A DNA stretch of 59,062 bases from Prolixibacteraceae bacterium. GTDB taxonomy: Bacteria; Bacteroidota; Bacteroidia; Bacteroidales; Prolixibacteraceae. Location: positions 1 to 59,062 of the forward strand of contig CANJNY010000016.1 in assembly GCA_947475715.1 (NCBI GenBank). The letters run 5' to 3'. Positions 18,487 through 27,546 of the stretch are shown here, piece after piece; positions within the stretch are counted from its first letter, which is position 1, and every line of letters starts with the position of its first letter. Under the pieces are notes generated by a model. That model saw only the letters and a list, made by a program, of their open reading frames with translations, did no database searches and was not told the origin of the DNA. Position numbers and translations under genes: made by a program.

Positions 18487-18855
18487 ATGCGTTTAATAGG
18501 AAATGTAATCTGGTTGATTTGCGGTGGACTACTCACTTGTCTGGGTTACCTTTGGGGCGGATTATTACTATGCCTTACAATCATTGGAATTCCATGGGGA
18601 TTACAGGTTATGAAAATCGGGATAGCCCATTTAGCCCCCTTTGGAAGAAATGTGGTATCAACGGGCAATTCGATTCCTGTGATTTCGTTTGTTTTTAACC
18701 TGATCTGGATAATTTTTGCCGGAATCTGGATTGCTTTGGTCGAGTTACTCTTTGGACTATTGCTATGTATAACCATAATCGGAATTCCTTTTGGTTTACA
18801 GCACTTTAAGCTGATGCGTCTGGCACTTTATCCTTTTGGATATGACCTTAGATAA
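18487..18855 (+). CDS. YccF domain inner-membrane protein
   Basis: A 122-residue membrane protein made of two similar halves: NVIWLICGGLLTCLGYL...TIIGIPWGLQ and NLIWIIFAGIWIALVEL...TIIGIPFGLQ, each followed by a K-x-x-LAPFG or R-LALYPFG motif. This duplicated arrangement is typical of the YccF family, whose function is not known. A TATCTTTAG sequence upstream may be the promoter. Its stop codon abuts the stop of the convergent PAS gene without a gap. Confidence 0.9.
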   Translation: MRLIGNVIWLICGGLLTCLGYLWGGLLLCLTIIGIPWGLQVMKIGIAHLAPFGRNVVSTGNSIPVISFVFNLIWIIFAGIWIALVELLFGLLLCITIIGIPFGLQHFKLMRLALYPFGYDLR

Positions 18856-20697
18856 TCAATACTTTAACCCCTCTCCAAGTCTGGTAAGTAACAGATTGAC
18901 TTCGCCTTTAAGGGAAATCATTTTACGCTCGCGGGTAACGGCAAGTTCGTAGTAGATCTCCATTTCAAGCAGTTTTTGCTTCAAGGCATTTTCGATCCTT
19001 TTCTTTTCGGTGACATCACTGACAAAAGATTGATAGGTGCCATCAGGCATCATTTTTGACTTCATTTCAACCAGAATTGTTTTTCCATCCTTTCGAACCA
19101 GTTCCCGCTCGGTCATAACCGTTTCACCAAGTTGTGCATGAGCAAGCTTAAGCGGTGAATTCTTCAGTGTTTTTTCTGAAAAAAGATCCTTCATATTCAT
19201 GGTTAAGAGCTCTTCTTTGGAAAAACCGGTATATTCGGTCGCCAACGAATTAACGGTAATAAAATTCCCTTCACTATCTCCATGAAAAAAAGCATCACTG
19301 GCTAAATCAAGCAACATCCGATATTTCTCCTCACTAATTCGGATTAACTCTTCTGAATATTTTTGAGCTGTAATATCACGAACAATACCGGTCCAGATTG
19401 AAGCGCCGTTTTCCACCAATCGGGGAGTTGCCTCAACTGAAACCCACCTGAAACCATCGTCTGTAATCACCTTTATTTCGATACAATACGGCAACATTAA
19501 CTGAATGGCAGTGGTATGAGACTGCGTAAACAATTCGAAATAGTCAGGGTGAATATGTAGAAAAATATCCTGGATAATATGATTCAGATTACCCGAATTC
19601 GTTATTCCAAAGAGTTTACAAAAACGATCACTTACAAATTCAAACGAGGTGAACTCATAGATCGATTTATCCTCCTGTGGCTTTTCGACCCTGAGTCTGT
19701 AAAATCCGGCACTCTGATTGGCAACCAGATCGGCATATAACCTCTGGCTTTCGTTAAATGAAAGCTGAGCCTCTTTTCGATCGGTGATATCGATAATAGT
19801 TCCTTTGATTGAAACCGGAACCCCTGATTGATTAATTTCAATGTGGCCCAGGACATGCATCCATCGCTCGAGGCGATCTGACCTGCGAATAATTTTGTAT
19901 TCCACATCAAACATACTCTGCGAATCAACGGATTCGTAAAAGGCCTCCTTCAGTTGTTGGCGCCATTGAGGATGAATGATCTCCATCCAGCCAGATAATG
20001 ATTTATCATATTGATCATCAATGCCAAAAATAAGATTAAGAACTACAGATCCTACCCATACGCCTCTCTCTATATCAATAGAAAAACTGCCGAGATTAGC
20101 GATCATCTGAGTCTCCAATAAAAACCGTTCATTTTCGAGGACTGCCATTTCAGCTTTTTTCCGTTCTGTAATATTTACAGCAGTTATCAGGCAATACTCC
20201 CCATCTTCAGTGAGTGTACCATTTAACTGAACAAACATAGGAACTCCATCCTTTCCCACGAAGGTGATCTCACAATATTCGAAGATATCGTACTTGAAAA
20301 TATTATGAAGAAAATTTCTAAAATAGGATTTAGTATCATCGGAAATAAAGAATCCCAGTCTGCTGTGGATTAAAAGTGAGCGTTCTTTACCAATCATTTT
20401 GGAGGCGCACAGGTTAAGCTGCAGAATCTCCCCTTCTTTATCGAGGGTGAAATAACCGGAGGGTGCAAAATCGTACAAATCGGTAAATTTTCTCCTTGCA
20501 AGTTCCGACTCGATATTTAGCTTTGAAAGTTCTTCATTTTGCAACATCAGCTCAACCTGATGAACCTGTAATTCATGGGTTAGCTGAAGAAAATCGATAT
20601 TTAAATCTTTAGGATCAACCAGATTATATCGGGTGGCCAATTCATCCTCTGCCTTTTGACGAAGTATTTCTGCCGCAGATTTTTTTTTGTTACTCAT
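18856..20697 (-). CDS. Soluble protein with four PAS domains and no output domain
   Basis: The N-terminal 65 residues are coiled-coil-like (ELQVHQVELMLQNEELSKLN). About four PAS domains follow, near residues 70-180, 185-305, 310-445 and 455-575. Each ends with a PAC-type closure such as ITAVNITERKKAE, IIDITDRKEAQ, IVRDITAQKYSE or FVSDVTEKKRIE. The last 30 residues (AVTRERKMISLKGEVNLLL) are the short helix that in many Bacteroidota kinases joins PAS to a histidine kinase. Here the gene stops there, so no kinase, GGDEF or HTH part is present. It may signal by binding a partner, or may be a truncated kinase. No membrane segments are seen. Confidence 0.9.
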   Translation of the reverse strand: MSNKKKSAAEILRQKAEDELATRYNLVDPKDLNIDFLQLTHELQVHQVELMLQNEELSKLNIESELARRKFTDLYDFAPSGYFTLDKEGEILQLNLCASKMIGKERSLLIHSRLGFFISDDTKSYFRNFLHNIFKYDIFEYCEITFVGKDGVPMFVQLNGTLTEDGEYCLITAVNITERKKAEMAVLENERFLLETQMIANLGSFSIDIERGVWVGSVVLNLIFGIDDQYDKSLSGWMEIIHPQWRQQLKEAFYESVDSQSMFDVEYKIIRRSDRLERWMHVLGHIEINQSGVPVSIKGTIIDITDRKEAQLSFNESQRLYADLVANQSAGFYRLRVEKPQEDKSIYEFTSFEFVSDRFCKLFGITNSGNLNHIIQDIFLHIHPDYFELFTQSHTTAIQLMLPYCIEIKVITDDGFRWVSVEATPRLVENGASIWTGIVRDITAQKYSEELIRISEEKYRMLLDLASDAFFHGDSEGNFITVNSLATEYTGFSKEELLTMNMKDLFSEKTLKNSPLKLAHAQLGETVMTERELVRKDGKTILVEMKSKMMPDGTYQSFVSDVTEKKRIENALKQKLLEMEIYYELAVTRERKMISLKGEVNLLLTRLGEGLKY

Positions 20698-21028
20698 CTG
20701 TTTATAATTTGAATTCCTTTGGGGATCTCACAAAATATTTCTGACGTGTATAAGATGCAATATAGCAAAAAAAAACAATTCTTAGGCCATATACCACAAT
20801 TTTTTAACCCTGATTTTTGAATCCTAAAAAAATCAAATTATTAAAACAGGTCAGAGGAAAATCCTTTTCTTGAAAATAATTGATCATGTAATTCGTTAAA
20901 GAACCATAAAATTTAAGTTGAAAAATCCATATTAATCCTAATTGACAAGCGAGTGGGCTTTGGTTATAAAAACATCGTTAATTTTACGCAAAATAATGAA
21001 TGATCCTATTTCTAAAATAACCGATATC
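20698..21028. other. Divergent intergenic region, PAS gene / cinA
   Basis: A/T-rich sequence between divergent genes. A TAATTTTA at 20979-20986 with TTTG at 20959-20962 could be a weak cinA promoter, though the 16-base spacing is short. No hairpin or further gene is seen. Confidence 0.4.
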
Positions 21029-22276
21029 ATGGAGGCAGATTTAATTACAATTGGGGACGAGATTCTGATAGGTCAGATTGTAGATACCAACTCGGCATGG
21101 ATGGCACAACATCTCAATGATGAAGGGATTAATATTCGCCAGATTACAAGCATTTCAGATCAACCTGACCATATTTTTCAAACATTACTTGAATCGGAAA
21201 AAAAAGCATCTATTGTACTGGTCACCGGAGGTTTAGGCCCAACGCGGGACGATCGCACCAAAACAGCAATCTGCGATTTTTTTGAGACTCAGCTGGTGGT
21301 GAATAACAGCGTATTGGATCATGTGATAGAGTTGCTTGCTCCCAGAGGCATCGTTATAAATTCGCTCAATCGTGATCAGGCCCTGGTTCCGGCTTCAGCT
21401 ACCGTGCTGCACAATAAACTGGGTACAGCGCCCGGACTATGGTTTGAAAGGGGAGAGACGATCTTTGTATTTATGCCGGGGGTTCCCTTCGAAATGAAGT
21501 ATCTCATGGAGCACGAAGTAATTCCCAGAATCAAAAATCTTTTCAATACCAACACCATACTTCACCGTACCATACTGACTCAGGGATTGGCTGAATCGGC
21601 TCTTGCAGAAAAAATAGCCTATTGGGAGGACAGTCTGCCTGAATCAATCAAACTTGCCTACCTCCCCAGTCCACAAAGTGTTCGGTTACGGCTCTCTGCG
21701 CGGGGGGATAATGAGAATTACCTCAAAAAACTTCTCGAGGATAAAATCAAGGAATTAACTCAGATTATACCCGATTATATCTTTGGGTATGAAGAGGAAA
21801 CAATGGCAGGGAATATTGGGAGAATTCTTCAGGAAAGAGAATTAACCCTAGCCGTTGCCGAAAGTTGTACCGGAGGTAATATTGCCCATACCATTACGCT
21901 TAATCCGGGAAGTTCGGCCTATTTTAAAGGTGGCATTATTGCCTATTCCAATGAAATAAAAATAAATGTGCTGGGCATCGACCAAAACCTGATTGCAGAC
22001 AAGGGGGCAGTAAGTAAAGAAGTCGTCGAGGCAATGGCCATTAGTGCACGCAAAATGCTGAATAGCAATTATGCGATAGCTACATCCGGCATTGCCGGCC
22101 CCACAGGCGGCACCACAGATAAACCGGTTGGCACAGTCTGGATTGCCCTTGCAGGCCCCGATTCTGTAATTTCAAAACGGTTTAATTTCGCCAATCACCG
22201 TGAACGAAATATTATCCGTTCAAGTCAAACTGCACTCAATATGCTTCGGCTTGAATTATTGAAGAATAATAATTAA
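21029..22276 (+). CDS. cinA: CinA-like protein, nicotinamide-nucleotide amidase
   Basis: A two-domain protein. The N-terminal MoCF/COG1058 domain has ITIGDEILIGQIVDTNSAWMA and VTGGLGPTRDDRT and is linked to ADP-ribose pyrophosphatase activity in homologues. The C-terminal PncC domain has VAESCTGGNIAHTIT, YFKGGIIAYSNEIK and ATSGIAGPTGGT, and deamidates NMN to recycle NAD. The start at 21029 (MEADLITIGDEIL) matches the family; an ATG at 20996 would add 11 residues with no conserved look. The gene heads a three-gene run with an AsmA-like protein 12 bases downstream. Confidence 0.93.
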   Translation: MEADLITIGDEILIGQIVDTNSAWMAQHLNDEGINIRQITSISDQPDHIFQTLLESEKKASIVLVTGGLGPTRDDRTKTAICDFFETQLVVNNSVLDHVIELLAPRGIVINSLNRDQALVPASATVLHNKLGTAPGLWFERGETIFVFMPGVPFEMKYLMEHEVIPRIKNLFNTNTILHRTILTQGLAESALAEKIAYWEDSLPESIKLAYLPSPQSVRLRLSARGDNENYLKKLLEDKIKELTQIIPDYIFGYEEETMAGNIGRILQERELTLAVAESCTGGNIAHTITLNPGSSAYFKGGIIAYSNEIKINVLGIDQNLIADKGAVSKEVVEAMAISARKMLNSNYAIATSGIAGPTGGTTDKPVGTVWIALAGPDSVISKRFNFANHRERNIIRSSQTALNMLRLELLKNNN

Positions 22277-22288
22277 AATTTTATTGGT

Positions 22289-24739
22289 ATGAAAAAAGGA
22301 TTTATCATCGCCACACTAGTTTTAGGATTTCTGGTCATTGTAATGATTACGGTTCCGTTTCTGTTTAAAAATAAGATAACTCAGAAAATCAAGGCAGAAG
22401 CGAATAATTCGATCAATGCCAAAATTGATTTCTCAGGGGTTGAATTATCTCTTTTTCAGAGTTTTCCTCAATTAAATATTGCACTTAAAAACCTCTCGGT
22501 AACCGGAATCAATACCTTCGAACAGACCCGTTTACTTTCGGTAGATCTGCTGTCAACGACAGTTAATCTATCCAGTTTATGGAGCAGTGAGGGATTAACA
22601 ATCACCTCGATAAACCTTCAAAATCCGGCAATTAATCTGGTTGTAAATAAAAGTGGAAAATCCAATTGGGATATTACCAAAACCACCACGGATCAGCCGG
22701 CAAAAAGCTCCTCAAAGGGGACCACAATCAAGCTGAAAAAAATCGGGATCAAGGATGCCAGACTCACCTTTGAGGATGAGACCTCACCCATGCTTTTTTC
22801 ACTTTCTAAAGGTAATTTTGAACTCTCCGGTGCGCTGCAGGGTAATAATAGCACCCTTCAGATTTCGGGAGAGGCTGACAGTGTAAATTTCGAGTATAAC
22901 GGATCACACTATGTTTCAAACATGAAAGTGGGTGTTCAAGGGGGATTACAATCGGATTTCGATAAAATGGCATTCACCTTCCTTCAAAATAAATTAGTAA
23001 TCAATAAATTACCAATTGAACTTCAGGGGATCTTTACTCTGGGTGAAACAGGGAAAGATTTTGATCTGTCATTTAAATCACCAACCTCTTCACTTACCGA
23101 TTTGCTTGGATTTATTCCTGTTCAATATCAAAAAAATCTGAGTGGTGTAGAGACCAAAGGAGAGATCGCTTTCGGCGGTTTTGTGAAGGGAACCTATTCC
23201 GAAACAACAATTCCGGGATTCAATATCGCACTCAGGATCTCAGGGGGGCAAATAAAATACCCCAAATTACCCAAAGAGATAGAGAAAATTGAAGTAAGTG
23301 CAACAATCTCCAAACCTCAAGGTGTTTTTGACCTTACCAAAATTGAACTTGAAAAGTTTAATGCCTCAATTGCGGGAAATCCGATTACGGCAGCACTTTA
23401 TGTTGCAACCCCGGTGAGTGATCCTCTTTTGAGAGGAAACCTGAAAGGGATTATCGACTTTGCATCCCTGAAACAGGCCATTCCGATCGATTCGATAGAT
23501 ATTAAAGGGATTGTTGATGCAACTATCGATTTTAACGGCAAGTACTCGTCTATCGAAAAGGGGCAGTATGAAAATTTTAAAACGGACGGAAAAATCTCTC
23601 TTCAGGATTTTTCGTTTACCTCTAAGAATCTGCCACAAACACTCGAGATTAAGTCAGCAAATATTGGACTGAATCCTAAAATCATTGCCCTAACCAATCT
23701 CACGGGAAAAATGGGAGAGAGTGATTTCACGGCCAATGGCAACCTGACCAATTACTGGGCTTATCTGTTGAAAAATGGCATTTTAACCGGTAATATGTCA
23801 CTTAGATCGGGTTATCTGAATTTCAATCAATTAATGACCAATCCTACAGCCAAGGACTCGGTTACTGCCGGAAAGCCCGTTGAAATTCCTGAAAACCTAA
23901 ATTTAACTATTCAGTCCACGGTCAGTAAAGCACTTTACGAACGGATAAACATCACCAATATTACAGGGAAAGTAACTATTATAGCGCGTCAAATAGTATT
24001 GGATGGACTAAGTATGAATCTGCTCAGTGGAAAAATTCTGGTTTCAGGAGCCTACTCAACACCAAAACAGGGGACACCTGATTTTGATTTCAAACTCGAC
24101 ATTAAGGATTTTGACCTGCCTACAGCCTACCAATCATCAGGAACGATCCGGCACTTTCTACCAATTGCCGGAGAAAGCACAGGAGCATTTAATTCATCAA
24201 TTATGCTTAACGGAAAAATCGGTCCAGGCAATACCCCACAATTCAATACGGTCAATGGCGGAGGTTCAATAACAACAAAGAACATCGAACTAATCGGATC
24301 AAACCTCTTCGGAGAAATCGGAAAATATTTCAGAAAGGACCTGTTTACAAACGTAAAAGTCAACGATTTCCTAACCAATTTTAAGATCGTGGATGGAGGA
24401 TTGAGTATTGCGCCGTTTACAACCAGAATTGCAGGTCAGGATGTTACCATATCGGGAAGACAATCAGCCTCGCTTGCCATGGATTACCGGATTGATTTTA
24501 AGGTTAACAAGGGAGATCTGAGTCCGGAAGTGAATGGTTACATTGGTTTTGTGCCCGGAACAGAAAATATCACCAAACTTCCCATTGGGATAAATCTTGG
24601 AGGTACATTCGACAAGCCGGAAGTAAAATTAGATCTTACAGAGGCTAAAAACCTGGTAGAAAAAGAGTTTAAGAAGAAAGCGGGTTCTGCAATTCAGGAA
24701 ACGATCAAAAAATTTGGCTTGGATAAGCTTTTTAAATAA
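22289..24739 (+). CDS. AsmA-family envelope protein
   Basis: A large protein with one N-terminal membrane anchor (GFIIATLVLGFLVIVMITVPFLF) and a long beta-rich periplasmic part. The opening SINAKIDFSGVELSLFQSFPQLNIALKNLSV and the repeated short strands are typical of AsmA-like proteins. The C-terminal region, with GGSITTKNIELIGSNLF and LDLTEAKNLVEKEFKKKAGSAIQ, matches the AsmA_2-type end. Such proteins form bridge-like grooves and are proposed to move phospholipids between membranes. At 816 residues it is normal for Bacteroidota. It lies between cinA and the esterase gene with short gaps. Confidence 0.88.
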   Translation: MKKGFIIATLVLGFLVIVMITVPFLFKNKITQKIKAEANNSINAKIDFSGVELSLFQSFPQLNIALKNLSVTGINTFEQTRLLSVDLLSTTVNLSSLWSSEGLTITSINLQNPAINLVVNKSGKSNWDITKTTTDQPAKSSSKGTTIKLKKIGIKDARLTFEDETSPMLFSLSKGNFELSGALQGNNSTLQISGEADSVNFEYNGSHYVSNMKVGVQGGLQSDFDKMAFTFLQNKLVINKLPIELQGIFTLGETGKDFDLSFKSPTSSLTDLLGFIPVQYQKNLSGVETKGEIAFGGFVKGTYSETTIPGFNIALRISGGQIKYPKLPKEIEKIEVSATISKPQGVFDLTKIELEKFNASIAGNPITAALYVATPVSDPLLRGNLKGIIDFASLKQAIPIDSIDIKGIVDATIDFNGKYSSIEKGQYENFKTDGKISLQDFSFTSKNLPQTLEIKSANIGLNPKIIALTNLTGKMGESDFTANGNLTNYWAYLLKNGILTGNMSLRSGYLNFNQLMTNPTAKDSVTAGKPVEIPENLNLTIQSTVSKALYERINITNITGKVTIIARQIVLDGLSMNLLSGKILVSGAYSTPKQGTPDFDFKLDIKDFDLPTAYQSSGTIRHFLPIAGESTGAFNSSIMLNGKIGPGNTPQFNTVNGGGSITTKNIELIGSNLFGEIGKYFRKDLFTNVKVNDFLTNFKIVDGGLSIAPFTTRIAGQDVTISGRQSASLAMDYRIDFKVNKGDLSPEVNGYIGFVPGTENITKLPIGINLGGTFDKPEVKLDLTEAKNLVEKEFKKKAGSAIQETIKKFGLDKLFK

Positions 24740-24767
24740 AAACCGAGTATAATACAACCAGACTAAT

Positions 24768-26711
24768 ATGACCCGATTAATCCTTAAAATTCTATTTTTA
24801 TCGCTTAGTATTGCGATTTCATTGCCAGGCAGAGGAGCTGAAACCGATTATTATGGTTTCAAATGTCTCGAATTCAAGTTTGAAGGGCATGATGCCAAAA
24901 TTGTGTTTCCTAGAAACCCGGAGCCTGCACTCCACTGGATTTGGCGGGCACGATTCTGGGGGCACGAACCACAATCAGAAGTTGCCTTACTTGAAAAAGG
25001 GTTTCATGTTGTGTATGTTGATGGTGCAGAATATTGTGGAAATAAGGATGCTGTCGCTTTGTGGAATCATTATTACCATTATCTGACAACTGAATATCAT
25101 CTGAATGTAAAAACTGTTCTTGAGGGGTTCAGCCGCGGAGGGCTCTACATATACAATTGGGGTTCAGAAAATGTGGATAAGGTGGCCTGTATTTATGCGG
25201 ATGCCCCGGTATGTGATATACGAAGCTGGCCGGGAGGAAAATGGAAAGGTGCCGGCTCACCCGACGACTGGAAGGCCCATTTGCTGGCCTATAACGTTAC
25301 CGAAGAAAATGTGAATGACTTCAGGGGAATGCCCATTTACAACGCACGAAAACTCGCGGAGGCACATGTGCCTGCTATTCATGTATGCGGCGCTAAAGAT
25401 GAAACGGTGCCTATGGAGGAGAATACCGATATGCTTGTTAAAACCTACAGGGAAGCAGGTGGCGAAATTAAAGTCATCGTTAAAGAGGGTGGCGGTCACC
25501 ATCCACACAGTCTGAAGGATCCCTCTCCTGTCGTGAGGTTTATCCTCTCTCATACCGCCCCCGAACTTGCTGATCCTCCACCATCGGTTGAATCTAAAAT
25601 GGCTATTAATTTCCGGGGAAATATCGATAATTGCCGGATTAAATTTGAACATGAAAAATTCGGACGAGTAGCCTTTCTTGGCGGATCGATAACCTACAAT
25701 CCCGGGTGGCGGGAATTGGTTTGTGATTATCTCAAACAACGGTTTCCGGAAACTAAATTTGAATTTATCAGTGCAGGAATCCCTTCAACTGGCTCCACCC
25801 CCGGGGCAATGAGAATTGTCCGCGATGTATTATCCAAAGGGAAAATCGATCTGTTGTTCGAAGAAGCAGCGGTTAATGATGCCACAAACGGTATTAACCC
25901 GACAGTTCAAATCCGCGGTATGGAGGGAATCGTCAATCATGCAATACAATCGAATCCTTACATTGATATCGTATTACTCTATTTTGTGGATCAGGATAAA
26001 ATGGCTGACTATAACCGTGGAAAGACACCCCCTGTGATAGCGCAACACGAAAAAGTAGCTGATTACTACGCCATCCCTTCAATAAACCTGGCTAAAGAGG
26101 TCAATGACCGGATACTAAATGGTGAATTTACCTGGCGGGATGATTTCAAAGACCTCCACCCCTCCCCTTTTGGCCAGCAGATCTATTTCAGAACCCTCAA
26201 ACATTTTTTTGAGACATCCTGGAAAGCAACACTCAACAACAAACAAATTGCCAGAATATTACCGGTTAAAACCTTAGATCCCTATTCCTATATCAACGGA
26301 CATTTTAAACCTCTTAAAGCTGCAACCCTAAAATCGGGATGGAAGTTGATCCCGAATTGGATCCCTGATGACAAAGTTTCCACCCGGGAAGGTTTCGTTA
26401 ATGTACCCGTTCTTGAGGCGACTGAACCGGGAGCATTACTGAAACTAAAATTCAAGGGAACGGCAATTGCCCTTTTTATCACCTCAGGACCCGATGCAGG
26501 AATTTTGGAATACAGCATTGACGGGAGCGACTTTAAAAAATCGGATCAATTTACACCCTGGAGTAAACTGCTACACATTCCATGGTTGCACATACTGACT
26601 GATGAACTTTCGCCGGGTAAACATATCCTTTTGTTAAGAGTCTCGACAACCAATAACCCGTTAAGTATTGGTCATGCATGCCGAATTCACCAGTTTGCAG
26701 TTAATAATTAA
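24768..26711 (+). CDS. Secreted bimodular esterase: alpha/beta hydrolase plus SGNH hydrolase
   Basis: A signal peptide (MTRLILKILFLSLSIAISLP) precedes two different hydrolase modules. Residues about 30-265 form an alpha/beta hydrolase with a nucleophile elbow GFSRGG (Ser122), an acid at Asp211 (CGAKDETVP) and His244 or His247 in GGGHHPH. Residues about 300-480 form an SGNH hydrolase: GGSIT (Ser307), VNDATNG (Asn370-Asp371) and DLHPSPFGQ (Asp462/His464). The last 150 residues look like a beta-sandwich (EPGALLKLKFKGTAIALFITSGPDAG). Both triads look complete. Likely substrates are acylated polysaccharides, by analogy with carbohydrate esterases; this is an inference. It follows the AsmA gene by 28 bases. 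Confidence 0.85.
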   Translation: MTRLILKILFLSLSIAISLPGRGAETDYYGFKCLEFKFEGHDAKIVFPRNPEPALHWIWRARFWGHEPQSEVALLEKGFHVVYVDGAEYCGNKDAVALWNHYYHYLTTEYHLNVKTVLEGFSRGGLYIYNWGSENVDKVACIYADAPVCDIRSWPGGKWKGAGSPDDWKAHLLAYNVTEENVNDFRGMPIYNARKLAEAHVPAIHVCGAKDETVPMEENTDMLVKTYREAGGEIKVIVKEGGGHHPHSLKDPSPVVRFILSHTAPELADPPPSVESKMAINFRGNIDNCRIKFEHEKFGRVAFLGGSITYNPGWRELVCDYLKQRFPETKFEFISAGIPSTGSTPGAMRIVRDVLSKGKIDLLFEEAAVNDATNGINPTVQIRGMEGIVNHAIQSNPYIDIVLLYFVDQDKMADYNRGKTPPVIAQHEKVADYYAIPSINLAKEVNDRILNGEFTWRDDFKDLHPSPFGQQIYFRTLKHFFETSWKATLNNKQIARILPVKTLDPYSYINGHFKPLKAATLKSGWKLIPNWIPDDKVSTREGFVNVPVLEATEPGALLKLKFKGTAIALFITSGPDAGILEYSIDGSDFKKSDQFTPWSKLLHIPWLHILTDELSPGKHILLLRVSTTNNPLSIGHACRIHQFAVNN

Positions 26712-26757
26712 GCTCTTCTACCACTGATTTATAATATGGCGATTAAATCAATAATCT

Positions 26758-26765
26758 TATCTTTG
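26758..26765 (+). promoter_or_regulatory. -7 element (TATCTTTG) of the dapB operon
   Basis: TATCTTTG followed by CAC is a perfect match to the Bacteroidota TAnnTTTG element, 44 bases before the dapB start. No clear TTTG lies at the proper upstream spacing. Confidence 0.7.
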
Positions 26766-26809
26766 CACGTCGAATAAAATAAGGACAAATAAATTCTTAA
26801 AAAAGAACT

Positions 26810-27526
26810 ATGAATATTGCGCTTATTGGTTACGGTAAGATGGGGAAAGAGATCGAGCAAATCGCGATTAGCCGCGGGCACGTTATTGTAATGAAGATAG
26901 ATATTCAGAATCAGGGAGATCTTACTGCCGAAAACCTTTCAAAAGCAGATGTTGCCATCGAATTCACCGGTCCGGAAACCGCAGTGAACAACTATATGAA
27001 ATGCTTTGAAGCAGGTATACCGGTTGTAAGTGGTTCAACAGGATGGCTTGAACGTAGAGCCGAAGTTGAAAATGGCTGTCAATCAAAGCAAGGATGTTTT
27101 TTCTATGCCTCGAATTTCAGTCTGGGGGTCAATGTGTTCTTTGCACTGAATAAGTATCTTGCAAAGATGATGAAAGAGTTTCCACAATATGATGTATCCA
27201 TGACAGAAGTTCATCATACTCAAAAGCTGGATGCTCCAAGTGGTACTGCAATCACCATTGCCGAGGATATCCTGGCGTTTAGCGACAAAAAAACAAACTG
27301 GACCATCGAGGCTGATTCAGCAAGTAACGAATTATATATCAAACCGATACGTGAAGGTCAGGTGCCTGGCATTCACACCGTTAAATACGACTCTGAAGTT
27401 GATTATATTGAAATTACCCACAGCGCTTACAGCAGGAAAGGGTTTGCCTTCGGAGCAGTTCTTGCAGCTGAATATAGTGCAGGAAAGCAGGGTATTCTTT
27501 CGATGTCGGATCTACTGAAATTTTAA
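26810..27526 (+). CDS. dapB: 4-hydroxy-tetrahydrodipicolinate reductase
   Basis: DapB reduces 4-hydroxy-tetrahydrodipicolinate in the lysine/diaminopimelate pathway. The N-terminal Rossmann part has ALIGYGKMGKEIE and FTGPETAV; the catalytic region has EVHHTQKLDAPSGTA with the paired His and the Lys; the end has EITHSAYSRKGFAFGAVLAAEY. At 238 residues it is of normal length for Bacteroidota. It is the first gene of an operon and lies 20 bases before lepB. Confidence 0.96.
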   Translation: MNIALIGYGKMGKEIEQIAISRGHVIVMKIDIQNQGDLTAENLSKADVAIEFTGPETAVNNYMKCFEAGIPVVSGSTGWLERRAEVENGCQSKQGCFFYASNFSLGVNVFFALNKYLAKMMKEFPQYDVSMTEVHHTQKLDAPSGTAITIAEDILAFSDKKTNWTIEADSASNELYIKPIREGQVPGIHTVKYDSEVDYIEITHSAYSRKGFAFGAVLAAEYSAGKQGILSMSDLLKF

Positions 27527-27546
27527 CAATACAAAATAAGATACAA

